NCBI GenBank assembly: GCA_045631485.1
Contig: JAZQUU010000038.1
Span: 101,476-165,475 of the forward strand
DNA length: 64,000 bases
DNA from: SIG452 sp045631485
Lineage (GTDB): Bacteria > Bacillota > Clostridia > UMGS1840
Reading direction: 5' to 3'
Below the pieces are notes generated by a model. It ran no database searches and was not told where the DNA came from. It saw only the letters and a list, made by a program, of their open reading frames with translations. This document shows positions 25,976 to 33,965 of this stretch, piece by piece; within the stretch, counting starts at the first letter, position 1, and each line of letters starts with the position of its first letter. The position numbers and the translations under genes were made by a program.

Positions 25976-26521
25976 TCAACCCACTCGTTTCTTCTGTAGT
26001 ACATTTAAAATAACATTTACAATTACCGCAATCAATGTTCCTAAAAAACAACCAATCGGAAAATATCTTAAAGCGAAAAAAAGTGAATCATAAGTATTCA
26101 ACGGAAATATGATATCTGCACTTATATAAAATACAATCAATATACTAATATACTCAAGTGCATATACCATGCCAAAAAACAAAGATGATGAAATTATGTA
26201 CTTCAAATATCCTTTAAAGTCTTTAAATCTGCATAATATGATAGGTACAAGTGATGCCAAACACACACCCACAGTTTTAACAGTATTAAACGAGATTCCA
26301 TTTATAACCTCATGCGTTTCCTGATATGTAATAAACCCGCTTCCTTCACACAATGCACAAACCACACAAGAAAAAACAATGTGAATTATTCCAGTTATTA
26401 GTCCACTCAACACTCCTCTTTTCACATTGACATCATGTGATTTTTTGTGCAAAATTTTAAAAACAGTAAAGCTTAATGTTATAACAATAATGATCGCTGC
26501 TAAAGATGTAAAAATACTCAT
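25976..26521 (-). CDS. Unknown integral membrane protein
   Basis: A 181-residue protein with about five hydrophobic segments (SLAAIIIVITLSFTVFKIL; SGLITGIIHIVFSCVVCAL; VGVCLASLVPIILC; YALEYISILIVFYISA; CFLGTLIAVIVNVIL). I recognise no family. The only charged cluster is between segments 1 and 2. It is flanked by gaps of 85 and 201 bases, so it is likely transcribed alone. Base composition is more AT-rich than its neighbours, which could indicate a later arrival. Confidence 0.6.
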   Translation of the reverse strand: MSIFTSLAAIIIVITLSFTVFKILHKKSHDVNVKRGVLSGLITGIIHIVFSCVVCALCEGSGFITYQETHEVINGISFNTVKTVGVCLASLVPIILCRFKDFKGYLKYIISSSLFFGMVYALEYISILIVFYISADIIFPLNTYDSLFFALRYFPIGCFLGTLIAVIVNVILNVLQKKRVG

Positions 26522-26606
26522 ATCATAAATTACTCCTTTCTACAATATTCAGCATATTTTACTATAAAGGATGTAAGGTTTAGCTTTGCAAGAAAGTTAT
26601 ATAGCC

Positions 26607-27497
26607 TTACGCCAATCGTAATGCCAAACCGCACCAATCGTGGTCCACGATTTTTTCAACCAATTGGAAGCCGTTTGCTTCTGCAGAGGCTAAAATTTCG
26701 TGGCATCTTTCTTCCAAAATGCCCGATAAAATCAGAACACCGTCAGGATTTAAGCACTGCTTCACATCTTTTAATAAAATGAGCAATACATCCACAATAA
26801 TATTGGCGGTAATAATATCAAAAGTTTCTTCTCCGACACATTCCAAAAGGTCGCCGCAACGAACATCGCAGATATCAGAAAAACCGTTCTTTTCGATGTT
26901 GATTTTTGCGGTGTCCACCGCCACGGGGTCAATATCGGTTGCCACCAGTTCGGTAACGCCCAGCATACCGCCGATGATGGCTAAAATTCCGCTACCTGTG
27001 CCGATATCAAGCATTTTGGTTTGGTCTTTTTGGTATTTGCAAATGAGTCTTGCACAAGCCTGAGTGGTTTCGTGGGTACCGGTACCGAATGCGGCACCGC
27101 TATCCAGTTCCAGCACTTTTTCATTGGGTAACGGTTCATAGTCTAGCCAAGCGGGTTTTACCACCAAAGTGTCGGTAATCTTTACGATTTTGGCAAACTG
27201 TTTCCAGTTATCCTTCCATTCGGAATCATTGGCACCCCGAACAGACACCGAAAAGCCGTTTTCGGTGAGCAAATTATATAAATCTTCCGCTTCTTTGGCA
27301 GTTTCCAAACACACGGTGATATAGGCATCTCCCGTGTCTCTTTCGTCTTTTAAAAGCCAGGGCATTTCTGCCATAATGTCGGCTTCCAATTTTGGGTCGG
27401 TAACAAAATAATTATAAATATCGTGAATCACAAGGAAGTTTTCCGCATCTTCGGTCATCCCTGCATCACAAGTGATTTTTAACTCAAAATAATCCAT
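26607..27497 (-). CDS. prmA: Ribosomal protein L11 methyltransferase
   Basis: This 296-residue protein has an N-terminal substrate-recognition domain (MDYFELKITCDAG) and a C-terminal Rossmann domain with the PrmA signature AFGTGTHETTQACARLI, then MLDIGTGSGILAIIGGMLG and ITANIIVDVLLILL. It methylates L11 at several amino groups. A TrmR-like gene lies upstream of it only at a distance; directly downstream is the gyrA terminator. Length and motifs are normal. Confidence 0.92.
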   Translation of the reverse strand: MDYFELKITCDAGMTEDAENFLVIHDIYNYFVTDPKLEADIMAEMPWLLKDERDTGDAYITVCLETAKEAEDLYNLLTENGFSVSVRGANDSEWKDNWKQFAKIVKITDTLVVKPAWLDYEPLPNEKVLELDSGAAFGTGTHETTQACARLICKYQKDQTKMLDIGTGSGILAIIGGMLGVTELVATDIDPVAVDTAKINIEKNGFSDICDVRCGDLLECVGEETFDIITANIIVDVLLILLKDVKQCLNPDGVLILSGILEERCHEILASAEANGFQLVEKIVDHDWCGLALRLA

Positions 27498-27531
27498 TTT
27501 TTATCCTTTTTTTCTTGTTTCCAAACGTGCA

Positions 27532-27557
27532 AAAAAGGGGTCGGAGAACCCCTTTTT
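27532..27557 (-). terminator. Intrinsic terminator of gyrA
   Basis: AAAAAGGGGT and ACCCCTTTTT form a 10-bp stem with a six-base loop; on the minus strand the T run follows, 4 bases after the gyrA stop codon. Confidence 0.85.
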
Positions 27558-27561
27558 CACC

Positions 27562-30072
27562 TTATTCTTCTGTATTTTCAGTATTTTCAGTAATTTCGGC
27601 ATTTTCTGCACCTTCCGTTGCTTCCTCGGTATCGGAAGATTCCTCTTCTTCACGGGGTGCTCTTGCCACAGATACCACCTTCACATCCGCATCGGGACGC
27701 ATTAAGATAACGCCCTGGGTGTTTCTGCCAACGGTGTTGATATCTTCCGCTTTCAAACGAATCACAACACCTGCAGAGGTGATAATCATAACGTCATCGC
27801 CGTCTTTAATGGAACGAACACCTGCAATATTACCTGTTTTTTCGGTAATTTTGTAGGTTTTAACGCCCATACCACCACGGTTTTGCACCTTATATTCACT
27901 GTAAGGAGTACGTTTTCCTAAGCCGTTTTCGGAAACAATCAGAAGCTCGGTATCATCGTGAACCACGCTCATACCAACCAGACGGTCATTTTCTTTCAGC
28001 TTGATACCGCGAACACCACGGGTAACACGTCCCTGACTTCTGATATCGCTGATTTTAAAGCGGATAGACATACCTAAGTAGGTGGTCAGAACCACTTCTT
28101 CGTCGTCGGTTACAATCTTAACCTGCATCAGCTCGTCATCCTCGTCCATCGCAATGGCACGAAGACCGCCGGAACGGTTGGTGTCGTATTCCATCAGTTC
28201 GGTTTTCTTGATAACACCGTTTTTGGTGGTCATAACCAAGTATTTATCTTCTTCGAAATCTCTCATGGGAATGGTTGCCGAAATGGTTTCACCCGGCTCT
28301 AAATTTAAGAGGTTTACGATTGCGGTACCTTTCGCCGTACGGGAGGCTTCGGGAATCTGATATGCTTTTAATTTGAACACTCTGCCCGTGTTGGTAAAGA
28401 ACAGAATATAGTTATGGGTGGAAGTAACAAACAGTTCTTCCACAAAGTCTTCTTCACGGGTGGAAAGACCTGCGATCCCCCGTCCGCCTCTGTGCTGACT
28501 CTTAAAGGTGTCGGTAGGCTGACGTTTCACATAACCCAAGTGGGTTAAGGAGATAACCATATCTTCTTCTTCGATTAAGTCTTCATCATCTATCTGAGAA
28601 TAATCAAAGGTGATTTTGGTGCGTCTTGCATCGCCGTATTTATCCTTGATTTCGGTGAGTTCCGTTTTGATGATGTCTAATACCATCTGTTCGGAGGATA
28701 AAATTTCGGTGTAATAAGCAATTTGCTTAATGATTTCTGCTAATTCGTTTTCAATCTTTTCTTTTTCCAGGCCTTGCAATTTCTGGAGTCTCATATCCAA
28801 AATTGCCTGTGCCTGAATTTCGGTGAAGCCGAATTTTTCCACCAGGTTTTCTTTTGCATTGTTATAAGATGCACGGATGGTGGCGATGACTTCATCAATA
28901 TGGTCTAACGCTTTCTTTAAGCCTTCTAAAATATGAGCTCTTGCTTCGGCTTTTCTCTTATCGTAAATGGTTCTTCTTACGATAATGTCTTTTTGGTGAT
29001 TGATGTAGCAATCCAGCACTTCACGGATGTTTAACACCTTGGGCTGACCATCAACCAAAGCCAACATAATTACCCCGAAGGTATCCTGCATCTGAGTGTA
29101 TTTATAGAGGTTATTTAACACGATATTGGCTGCCGCATCTTTTTTCACTTCAATCACGATACGAACGCCAACATCCTTATCGGATTCGTCACGAAGGTCT
29201 GCGATGCCTTCCAAACGTTTTTCGTGTACCAATTCTGCGATTTTTTCAATCAGACGAGCTTTGTTTACCTGATAGGGCAGTTCGGTTACAATAATTCTCT
29301 GACGGTTGCCGTCATCCTCGATTTCCGCTTGGGCACGAACGATCACCTTACCACGGCCTGTCTGGAAATAGGAACGGATACCGCTTTTTCCCATAATGTT
29401 ACCTGCGGTGGGAAAATCGGGACCCTTGATATATTCCATAATTTCTTCGATGGTGATTTCGGGATTATCAATGGTGGCACAAATGGCATCAATACATTCG
29501 GTTAAGTTATGAGGCGGAATGTTGGTTGCCATACCAACCGCAATCCCAGCAGAACCGTTTACCAACAGATTGGGGAAACGGGAGGGCAACACGGTGGGTT
29601 CTTTTAATCGTTCATCAAAGTTGGGTGCAAAATCAACGGTTTCTTTGTCGATTTCTTTAAGCATCAACTGCGCTAAGCGTGCCATTCTTGCTTCGGTGTA
29701 ACGATAAGCAGCGGCAGGGTCACCGTCGATAGAACCGAAGTTCCCCTGACCGTCTACCAAAGGATAACGAAGGGAAAAGTCCTGGGCTAAACGAACCAAT
29801 GCATCATAAACGGATGCGTCACCGTGAGGATGGTAACGACCCAACACGTCACCAACGGTGGTTGCACATTTTCTGTATGCCTTTTCGGGAGTTAACCCGT
29901 CTTCGTGCATGGTGTATAAAATTCTTCTGTGTACCGGTTTTAAACCATCCCGCACATCAGGCAAGGCTCTTGCCACGATAACCGACATGGAATATGCCAG
30001 ATAGGCAGATTTCATCTCATGGACCAAATCCACCGGAACAATATGCTCATTTTCAAACATTTGAGTATCCAT
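27562..30072 (-). CDS. gyrA: DNA gyrase subunit A
   Basis: This 836-residue type II topoisomerase subunit cuts and rejoins DNA. The catalytic Tyr is in RYTEARMARLAQ, and the region KPVHRRILYTMHEDGLTPEK, GDVLGRYHPHGDASVYDAL matches the quinolone-resistance segment, with Ala at the usual first resistance position as in GDASVYD. Six C-terminal beta-pinwheel repeats follow, with the GyrA box as QHRGGRGIAG. The tail is strongly acidic (EEEESSDTEEATEGAENAE). It lies 24 bases downstream of gyrB in one operon. Confidence 0.97.
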   Translation of the reverse strand: MDTQMFENEHIVPVDLVHEMKSAYLAYSMSVIVARALPDVRDGLKPVHRRILYTMHEDGLTPEKAYRKCATTVGDVLGRYHPHGDASVYDALVRLAQDFSLRYPLVDGQGNFGSIDGDPAAAYRYTEARMARLAQLMLKEIDKETVDFAPNFDERLKEPTVLPSRFPNLLVNGSAGIAVGMATNIPPHNLTECIDAICATIDNPEITIEEIMEYIKGPDFPTAGNIMGKSGIRSYFQTGRGKVIVRAQAEIEDDGNRQRIIVTELPYQVNKARLIEKIAELVHEKRLEGIADLRDESDKDVGVRIVIEVKKDAAANIVLNNLYKYTQMQDTFGVIMLALVDGQPKVLNIREVLDCYINHQKDIIVRRTIYDKRKAEARAHILEGLKKALDHIDEVIATIRASYNNAKENLVEKFGFTEIQAQAILDMRLQKLQGLEKEKIENELAEIIKQIAYYTEILSSEQMVLDIIKTELTEIKDKYGDARRTKITFDYSQIDDEDLIEEEDMVISLTHLGYVKRQPTDTFKSQHRGGRGIAGLSTREEDFVEELFVTSTHNYILFFTNTGRVFKLKAYQIPEASRTAKGTAIVNLLNLEPGETISATIPMRDFEEDKYLVMTTKNGVIKKTELMEYDTNRSGGLRAIAMDEDDELMQVKIVTDDEEVVLTTYLGMSIRFKISDIRSQGRVTRGVRGIKLKENDRLVGMSVVHDDTELLIVSENGLGKRTPYSEYKVQNRGGMGVKTYKITEKTGNIAGVRSIKDGDDVMIITSAGVVIRLKAEDINTVGRNTQGVILMRPDADVKVVSVARAPREEEESSDTEEATEGAENAEITENTENTEE

Positions 30073-30096
30073 AAACTGTTCTTCCTTTCTGACAAA

Positions 30097-32019
30097 TTAG
30101 ATATCTAAGTTGGAAACGTATTTTGCGTTTGCTTCAATGAATTCACGACGGGGTTCAACTTCTTCACCCATCAACACATTGAAGATTTTATCTGCCTCAA
30201 TGGCATCTTCCAGGGTTACCTGTAAAACGGTTCTGGTAGCAGGGTCCATGGTGGTTTCCCAAAGCTGATCGGGGTTCATTTCACCAAGACCTTTGTATCG
30301 CTGCACATTGGCATCGTTGCCGATTTCTGCCAGTGCTTCTTTTAACTGTTCATCGGTGTATGCATAACGCACGTTTTTGCCTTTAAACACCTTGTAAAGA
30401 GGCGGTTGCGCTAAGAAAACGTGACCTTCTTCAATTAAGGGACGCATATAACGGAAGAAGAAAGTTAACAGCAAGGTTCTGATGTGAGAACCGTCAACAT
30501 CGGCATCGGCCATAATGATGATTTTGCCGTAACGAAGCTTCTGCACATCAAAATCTTCCCCAACCCCTGCACCCAATGCGGTGATAACGGGGAGCAGTTT
30601 TTCGTTACCGATAACTTTATCAATACGCACCTTTTCTACGTTTAGCATTTTACCCCAAAGCGGTAAAATCGCCTGGAATCGTCTGTCTCGTCCCTGCTTA
30701 GCACTACCGCCTGCAGAGTCCCCTTCGACGATGTAAATTTCGGTGAATTCGTTATTTCGTTCGGAGCAGTCCGCCAGTTTACCGGGCAGACGGGTGTTTT
30801 CCAGGGCGGTTTTTCTTCTGGTTAATTCTCTTGCTTTTCTTGCCGCTTCTCTTGCACGGGATGCAGAGAATGCTTTTTCTAAGATCATTTTGCCAACGCC
30901 CGGATTTTCTTCTAAGTAGGAAGCAAAGGCATCCTGCATCATGCTTTCGGTTGCGGTTCTTGCTTCGGAGTTGCCCAGCTTGGTTTTGGTCTGACCTTCA
31001 AACTGTGCTTCCTGCAGTTTCACGCTGATGATGGCGGTTAAGCCTTCACGAACATCTTCCCCGCTTAACGGCTTATCACTGTCTTTTAACAGGTTACGCT
31101 TTCTTGCATAATCGTTTAAGATACGGGTTAATGCGGATTTGAAGCCGGTTTCGTGCATACCGCCTTCGGTGGTGTTGATGTTGTTTGCAAAGCTTACCAG
31201 ATTTTCACTATACGCATCGGTATATTGCATTGCAATTTCCACAATCATATTTTCTTTCTCTTTGGAAAGGTAGATAACATCGGGATGCAAGGGAGTTTTT
31301 TCCTGATTGATGTATTCCACGAAGGATTTGATACCGCCTTCGTAATACAGTTCATTCACAATATGTTCTTCGGGACGCTTGTCCACAAAGTTAATGCGGA
31401 TTCCCTTGTTTAAAAACGCCTGTTCTCTTAAACGGGTTAAGAGCACATCATATTCAAACTGAACGGTTTCAAAAATTAGAGCATCGGGCATAAAGGTAAC
31501 GGTGGTTCCTTTTTTATCGGTATCACCGATAATTTCCAGCTTGGATACCACCTTGCCTCGTTCATAACGCTGCTTGAAAACGTGTTCCCCGTTGGAAACT
31601 TCCACTTCCAGCCATTCGGACAATGCGTTTACAACCGAAGAACCTACCCCGTGCAAACCACCGGACACCTTGTATCCGCCGCCGCCGAATTTACCGCCGG
31701 CGTGTAAAATGGTGAATACCACTTCCACGGTGGGGATGCCCATTTTGGGATGAATACCAACGGGAATACCACGGCCATCATCACGAACGGTCACGGAATT
31801 ATCGGGATTGATGGTAACATCAATATTTTCGCAATAACCTGCCAACGCTTCGTCGATGGCGTTATCCACGATTTCATACACCAAGTGATGCAGACCTCTC
31901 ACCGAAGTGGAACCGATATACATACCGGGACGCTTTCTTACGGCTTCCAAGCCCTCCAATACCTGTATTTGATTCTCGTCATAGACTGTTTCCACTTTTT
32001 CGTTTAATTCTTCAGCCAT
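30097..32019 (-). CDS. gyrB: DNA gyrase subunit B
   Basis: This 640-residue ATPase subunit has the GHKL ATP site (EIVDNAIDEALAGYC, DDGRGIPVGIHPKMG, GGLHGVGSSVVNALS), a transducer domain, the TOPRIM metal site (EGDSAGGSAKQGRDR, ADADVDGSHI) and the C-terminal RYKGLGEMNPDQLWETTMDP. With GyrA it introduces negative supercoils. It is preceded by remB, as in B. subtilis, but recF is not in this window. Confidence 0.97.
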   Translation of the reverse strand: MAEELNEKVETVYDENQIQVLEGLEAVRKRPGMYIGSTSVRGLHHLVYEIVDNAIDEALAGYCENIDVTINPDNSVTVRDDGRGIPVGIHPKMGIPTVEVVFTILHAGGKFGGGGYKVSGGLHGVGSSVVNALSEWLEVEVSNGEHVFKQRYERGKVVSKLEIIGDTDKKGTTVTFMPDALIFETVQFEYDVLLTRLREQAFLNKGIRINFVDKRPEEHIVNELYYEGGIKSFVEYINQEKTPLHPDVIYLSKEKENMIVEIAMQYTDAYSENLVSFANNINTTEGGMHETGFKSALTRILNDYARKRNLLKDSDKPLSGEDVREGLTAIISVKLQEAQFEGQTKTKLGNSEARTATESMMQDAFASYLEENPGVGKMILEKAFSASRAREAARKARELTRRKTALENTRLPGKLADCSERNNEFTEIYIVEGDSAGGSAKQGRDRRFQAILPLWGKMLNVEKVRIDKVIGNEKLLPVITALGAGVGEDFDVQKLRYGKIIIMADADVDGSHIRTLLLTFFFRYMRPLIEEGHVFLAQPPLYKVFKGKNVRYAYTDEQLKEALAEIGNDANVQRYKGLGEMNPDQLWETTMDPATRTVLQVTLEDAIEADKIFNVLMGEEVEPRREFIEANAKYVSNLDI

Positions 32020-32064
32020 ACTGTCTCATCCTTTCTTATGGGATTTTCTCGTTTGTATCAATTG

Positions 32065-32319
32065 CTAAAACACAAGTCCTTTTCTATGCTGTATGGTACG
32101 GGAAGCGAGGGGGGACAAATACCCCACCTCCACTCCGTCCTTCACGGCGAGGACAAAAGATTTGGGAAGCTCATCCGACACGGCAATCAACCGATCGTCC
32201 TCTTCCAGCGTCTTTAAGTATTCCATGGTAGAGGGGGACTCCGAAATGTGATCAAAATCGAACACACCGATAATATCCTGCTCGTTTAACACGAAATCGT
32301 TACCGATATGAAGATACAT
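32065..32319 (-). CDS. remB: Extracellular matrix regulator RemB-like (DUF370)
   Basis: This 84-residue protein (MYLHIGNDFVLNEQDIIGVF, then STMEYLKTLE and SFVLAVKDGVEVGYLSP) matches YaaB/RemB, found next to gyrB in Firmicutes. It is a relative of the RemA DNA-binding regulator of biofilm genes. It is the first gene of the remB-gyrB-gyrA unit, with the promoter 91 bases upstream. Confidence 0.85.
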   Translation of the reverse strand: MYLHIGNDFVLNEQDIIGVFDFDHISESPSTMEYLKTLEEDDRLIAVSDELPKSFVLAVKDGVEVGYLSPLASRTIQHRKGLVF

Positions 32320-32354
32320 TCTGTCCCCTCCTCTCTTTTTTATCGGGAAAGCAG

Positions 32355-32383
32355 TTTCATTTTTCCCTACGGGAAAAATGAAA
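32355..32383. promoter_or_regulatory. Perfect 13-bp hairpin in the remB-gyrBA leader
   Basis: TTTCATTTTTCCC pairs with GGGAAAAATGAAA around a TAC loop. It lies between the promoter and remB, so it is transcribed in the 5' leader. It is not followed by a T run on the minus strand, so it is more likely a regulatory or stabilising hairpin than a terminator. Confidence 0.5.
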
Positions 32384-32409
32384 AAATATAAATATAATAT
32401 ACCTATATT

Positions 32410-32438
32410 ATTCTAACACAAAACCTATCGGTTGTAAA
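32410..32438 (-). promoter_or_regulatory. Promoter of the remB-gyrB-gyrA operon
   Basis: TTTACA (32438-32433) and TAGAAT (32415-32410) are spaced by 17 bases on the minus strand, upstream of the leader hairpin. Confidence 0.6.
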
Positions 32439-32491
32439 GAGTTTTTATGAAAAAAATCCCGAAAATTTCCGAAAAAATGCGCAAAAAACCG

Positions 32492-32839
32492 TTATTTTTT
32501 CATCTGTTTTATAAGTTCCTCTTCCCCGCACACCAAAACATCGGTTTCCCCGCCGAAAAACTTTGCGATTCTTCGGGCAACACACCCCTCTTTATCCCTT
32601 GTTACCGCAATGATTTTACGCTCGCAGATACCCGTGTCGTTCTTATAATTTTCAAAGAGCAACGAGCGCACCATTTCCTCGGCATACAGGTCTTCCTCCT
32701 CCACACATAAAAGAGTGCAGATACATTTTCCCCGCAGATATTTTCTCTCCAGGAAAAAAGAGCGCAGAAAAAATATCAACGAAAAAATCCCGTATGCCGA
32801 AAAAAACAGCATACACCCGTAAAACAATCCGTCACACAT
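32492..32839 (-). CDS. Unknown membrane-anchored protein (115 aa)
   Basis: The start (MCDGLFYGC) follows a good site, GGGAGGT, 6 bases away. Residues 4-30 form one hydrophobic segment (LFFSAYGIFSLIFFLRSF), and the rest is a soluble alpha/beta-like tail with TLLCVEEEDLYAEEMVRSLL and IIAVTRDKEGCVARRIAKFF. I do not recognise a family. It is divergent from the deacetylase gene and separated from remB by the gyrase promoter. Confidence 0.6.
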   Translation of the reverse strand: MCDGLFYGCMLFFSAYGIFSLIFFLRSFFLERKYLRGKCICTLLCVEEEDLYAEEMVRSLLFENYKNDTGICERKIIAVTRDKEGCVARRIAKFFGGETDVLVCGEEELIKQMKK

Positions 32840-32951
32840 TTTTTACCTCCCGGTTTCTCACCTTTTACAATTACCCGTTCTCTTCGCTAATTCATTTTAT
32901 GCCAACTGTTTTTTCGAGGTGAAAGAAAAACACACAAAAACAAAAAATCTA

Positions 32952-32980
32952 TTGACAAAATCCCTTTTCTGTAGCATACT
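32952..32980 (+). promoter_or_regulatory. Promoter of the deacetylase-mutS2 unit
   Basis: TTGACA at 32952 and CATACT at 32975 are spaced by 17 bases. A small hairpin, TGCCC-TAAA-GGGCA (33003-33016), follows in the leader just before the ribosome site. Confidence 0.7.
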
Positions 32981-33037
32981 GTTAATACCATTTGAAACGA
33001 TATGCCCTAAAGGGCATTTTGATAGAAGGAGTCCGTT

Positions 33038-33949
33038 ATGCCACAAAATTCATCCAACCGCAATCAAAACTTGATAATCTGCGTGGTTCTGCTGCTTTTG
33101 GTATGTTTTCTTTCGGGAGCGGAAATATTTTGGAATTCCCCCGAAAAAACAACCGAAACCGTTACTGTTTCGGCAGAACCTGCACCGTCAGCCGCACCGT
33201 CAGGAACCCCCTCCGCAACACCGTCCCCCACGCCATTTCCCACTAATGAACCCGAGAAATTGAGCGTGTCCCAAGACCCGTCGGACCCCTATCCCGATTT
33301 GTACGGGGATAATCCCGACCAACAGTTTGTAACCGGCGAAGAAGGGGTTGTTTATCTGACCTTTGATGACGGGCCATCCGATTCTACTCCCGCACTCCTC
33401 AACGTGTTAAAAGAAGAAGGGGTACCCGCTACCTTTTTTATCGCATCAGACAAACGCCCCGATTTGTTAAAGCAAATTTATGATGACGGGCATTCCATCG
33501 GGGTACATACCTATTCCCACGATTATCACTATGTTTATTGGACCAAAAGTGCTTACTTAGCAGACTTTTCCCGTTGCTACTATGCCATCTGGGATGCCAC
33601 GGGATACCGTACCCGTATTTTTCGGTTCCCCGGAGGAAGTGTGAATTCCTATAACCGCCATCTGGTTTGGGATTTAGTTACGGAAATGAACAATCGAGGC
33701 TTCGTTTACTACGACTGGAATGTTACCTCCGAGGACGCTTCCACCGCAAAAACCTATGAAGAACAACTTGACAATCTCATCACCCAGTCCGAAAACAAAA
33801 AACGCGTCATCGCCTTGATGCACGATACCAAAAAGAACAGCGATATCTCCTTGGTGGTAAAAGATTATATCACCCACATGAAAGAAAAAGGTTACCGTTT
33901 TGCGGCGCTGAATTCTTCGGTAGAACCCATCCATTTCCCAATGCCTTAA
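33038..33949 (+). CDS. Membrane-anchored polysaccharide (peptidoglycan) deacetylase
   Basis: This 303-residue protein has a signal anchor (NLIICVVLLLLVCFLSG), a Pro/Ser/Thr-rich linker (residues 45-75) and a NodB domain. Metal and catalytic motifs are present: TFDDGPS (motif 1), HTYSHDY (motif 2), RFPGGS (motif 3) and ALMHDTKKN near the end. The family removes acetyl groups from wall or spore-cortex sugars in a metal-dependent reaction. The layout is like PdaA-type clostridial proteins. AGAAGGAG precedes the start. Confidence 0.88.
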   Translation: MPQNSSNRNQNLIICVVLLLLVCFLSGAEIFWNSPEKTTETVTVSAEPAPSAAPSGTPSATPSPTPFPTNEPEKLSVSQDPSDPYPDLYGDNPDQQFVTGEEGVVYLTFDDGPSDSTPALLNVLKEEGVPATFFIASDKRPDLLKQIYDDGHSIGVHTYSHDYHYVYWTKSAYLADFSRCYYAIWDATGYRTRIFRFPGGSVNSYNRHLVWDLVTEMNNRGFVYYDWNVTSEDASTAKTYEEQLDNLITQSENKKRVIALMHDTKKNSDISLVVKDYITHMKEKGYRFAALNSSVEPIHFPMP

Positions 33950-33965
33950 GAAAGGATTATGAAAA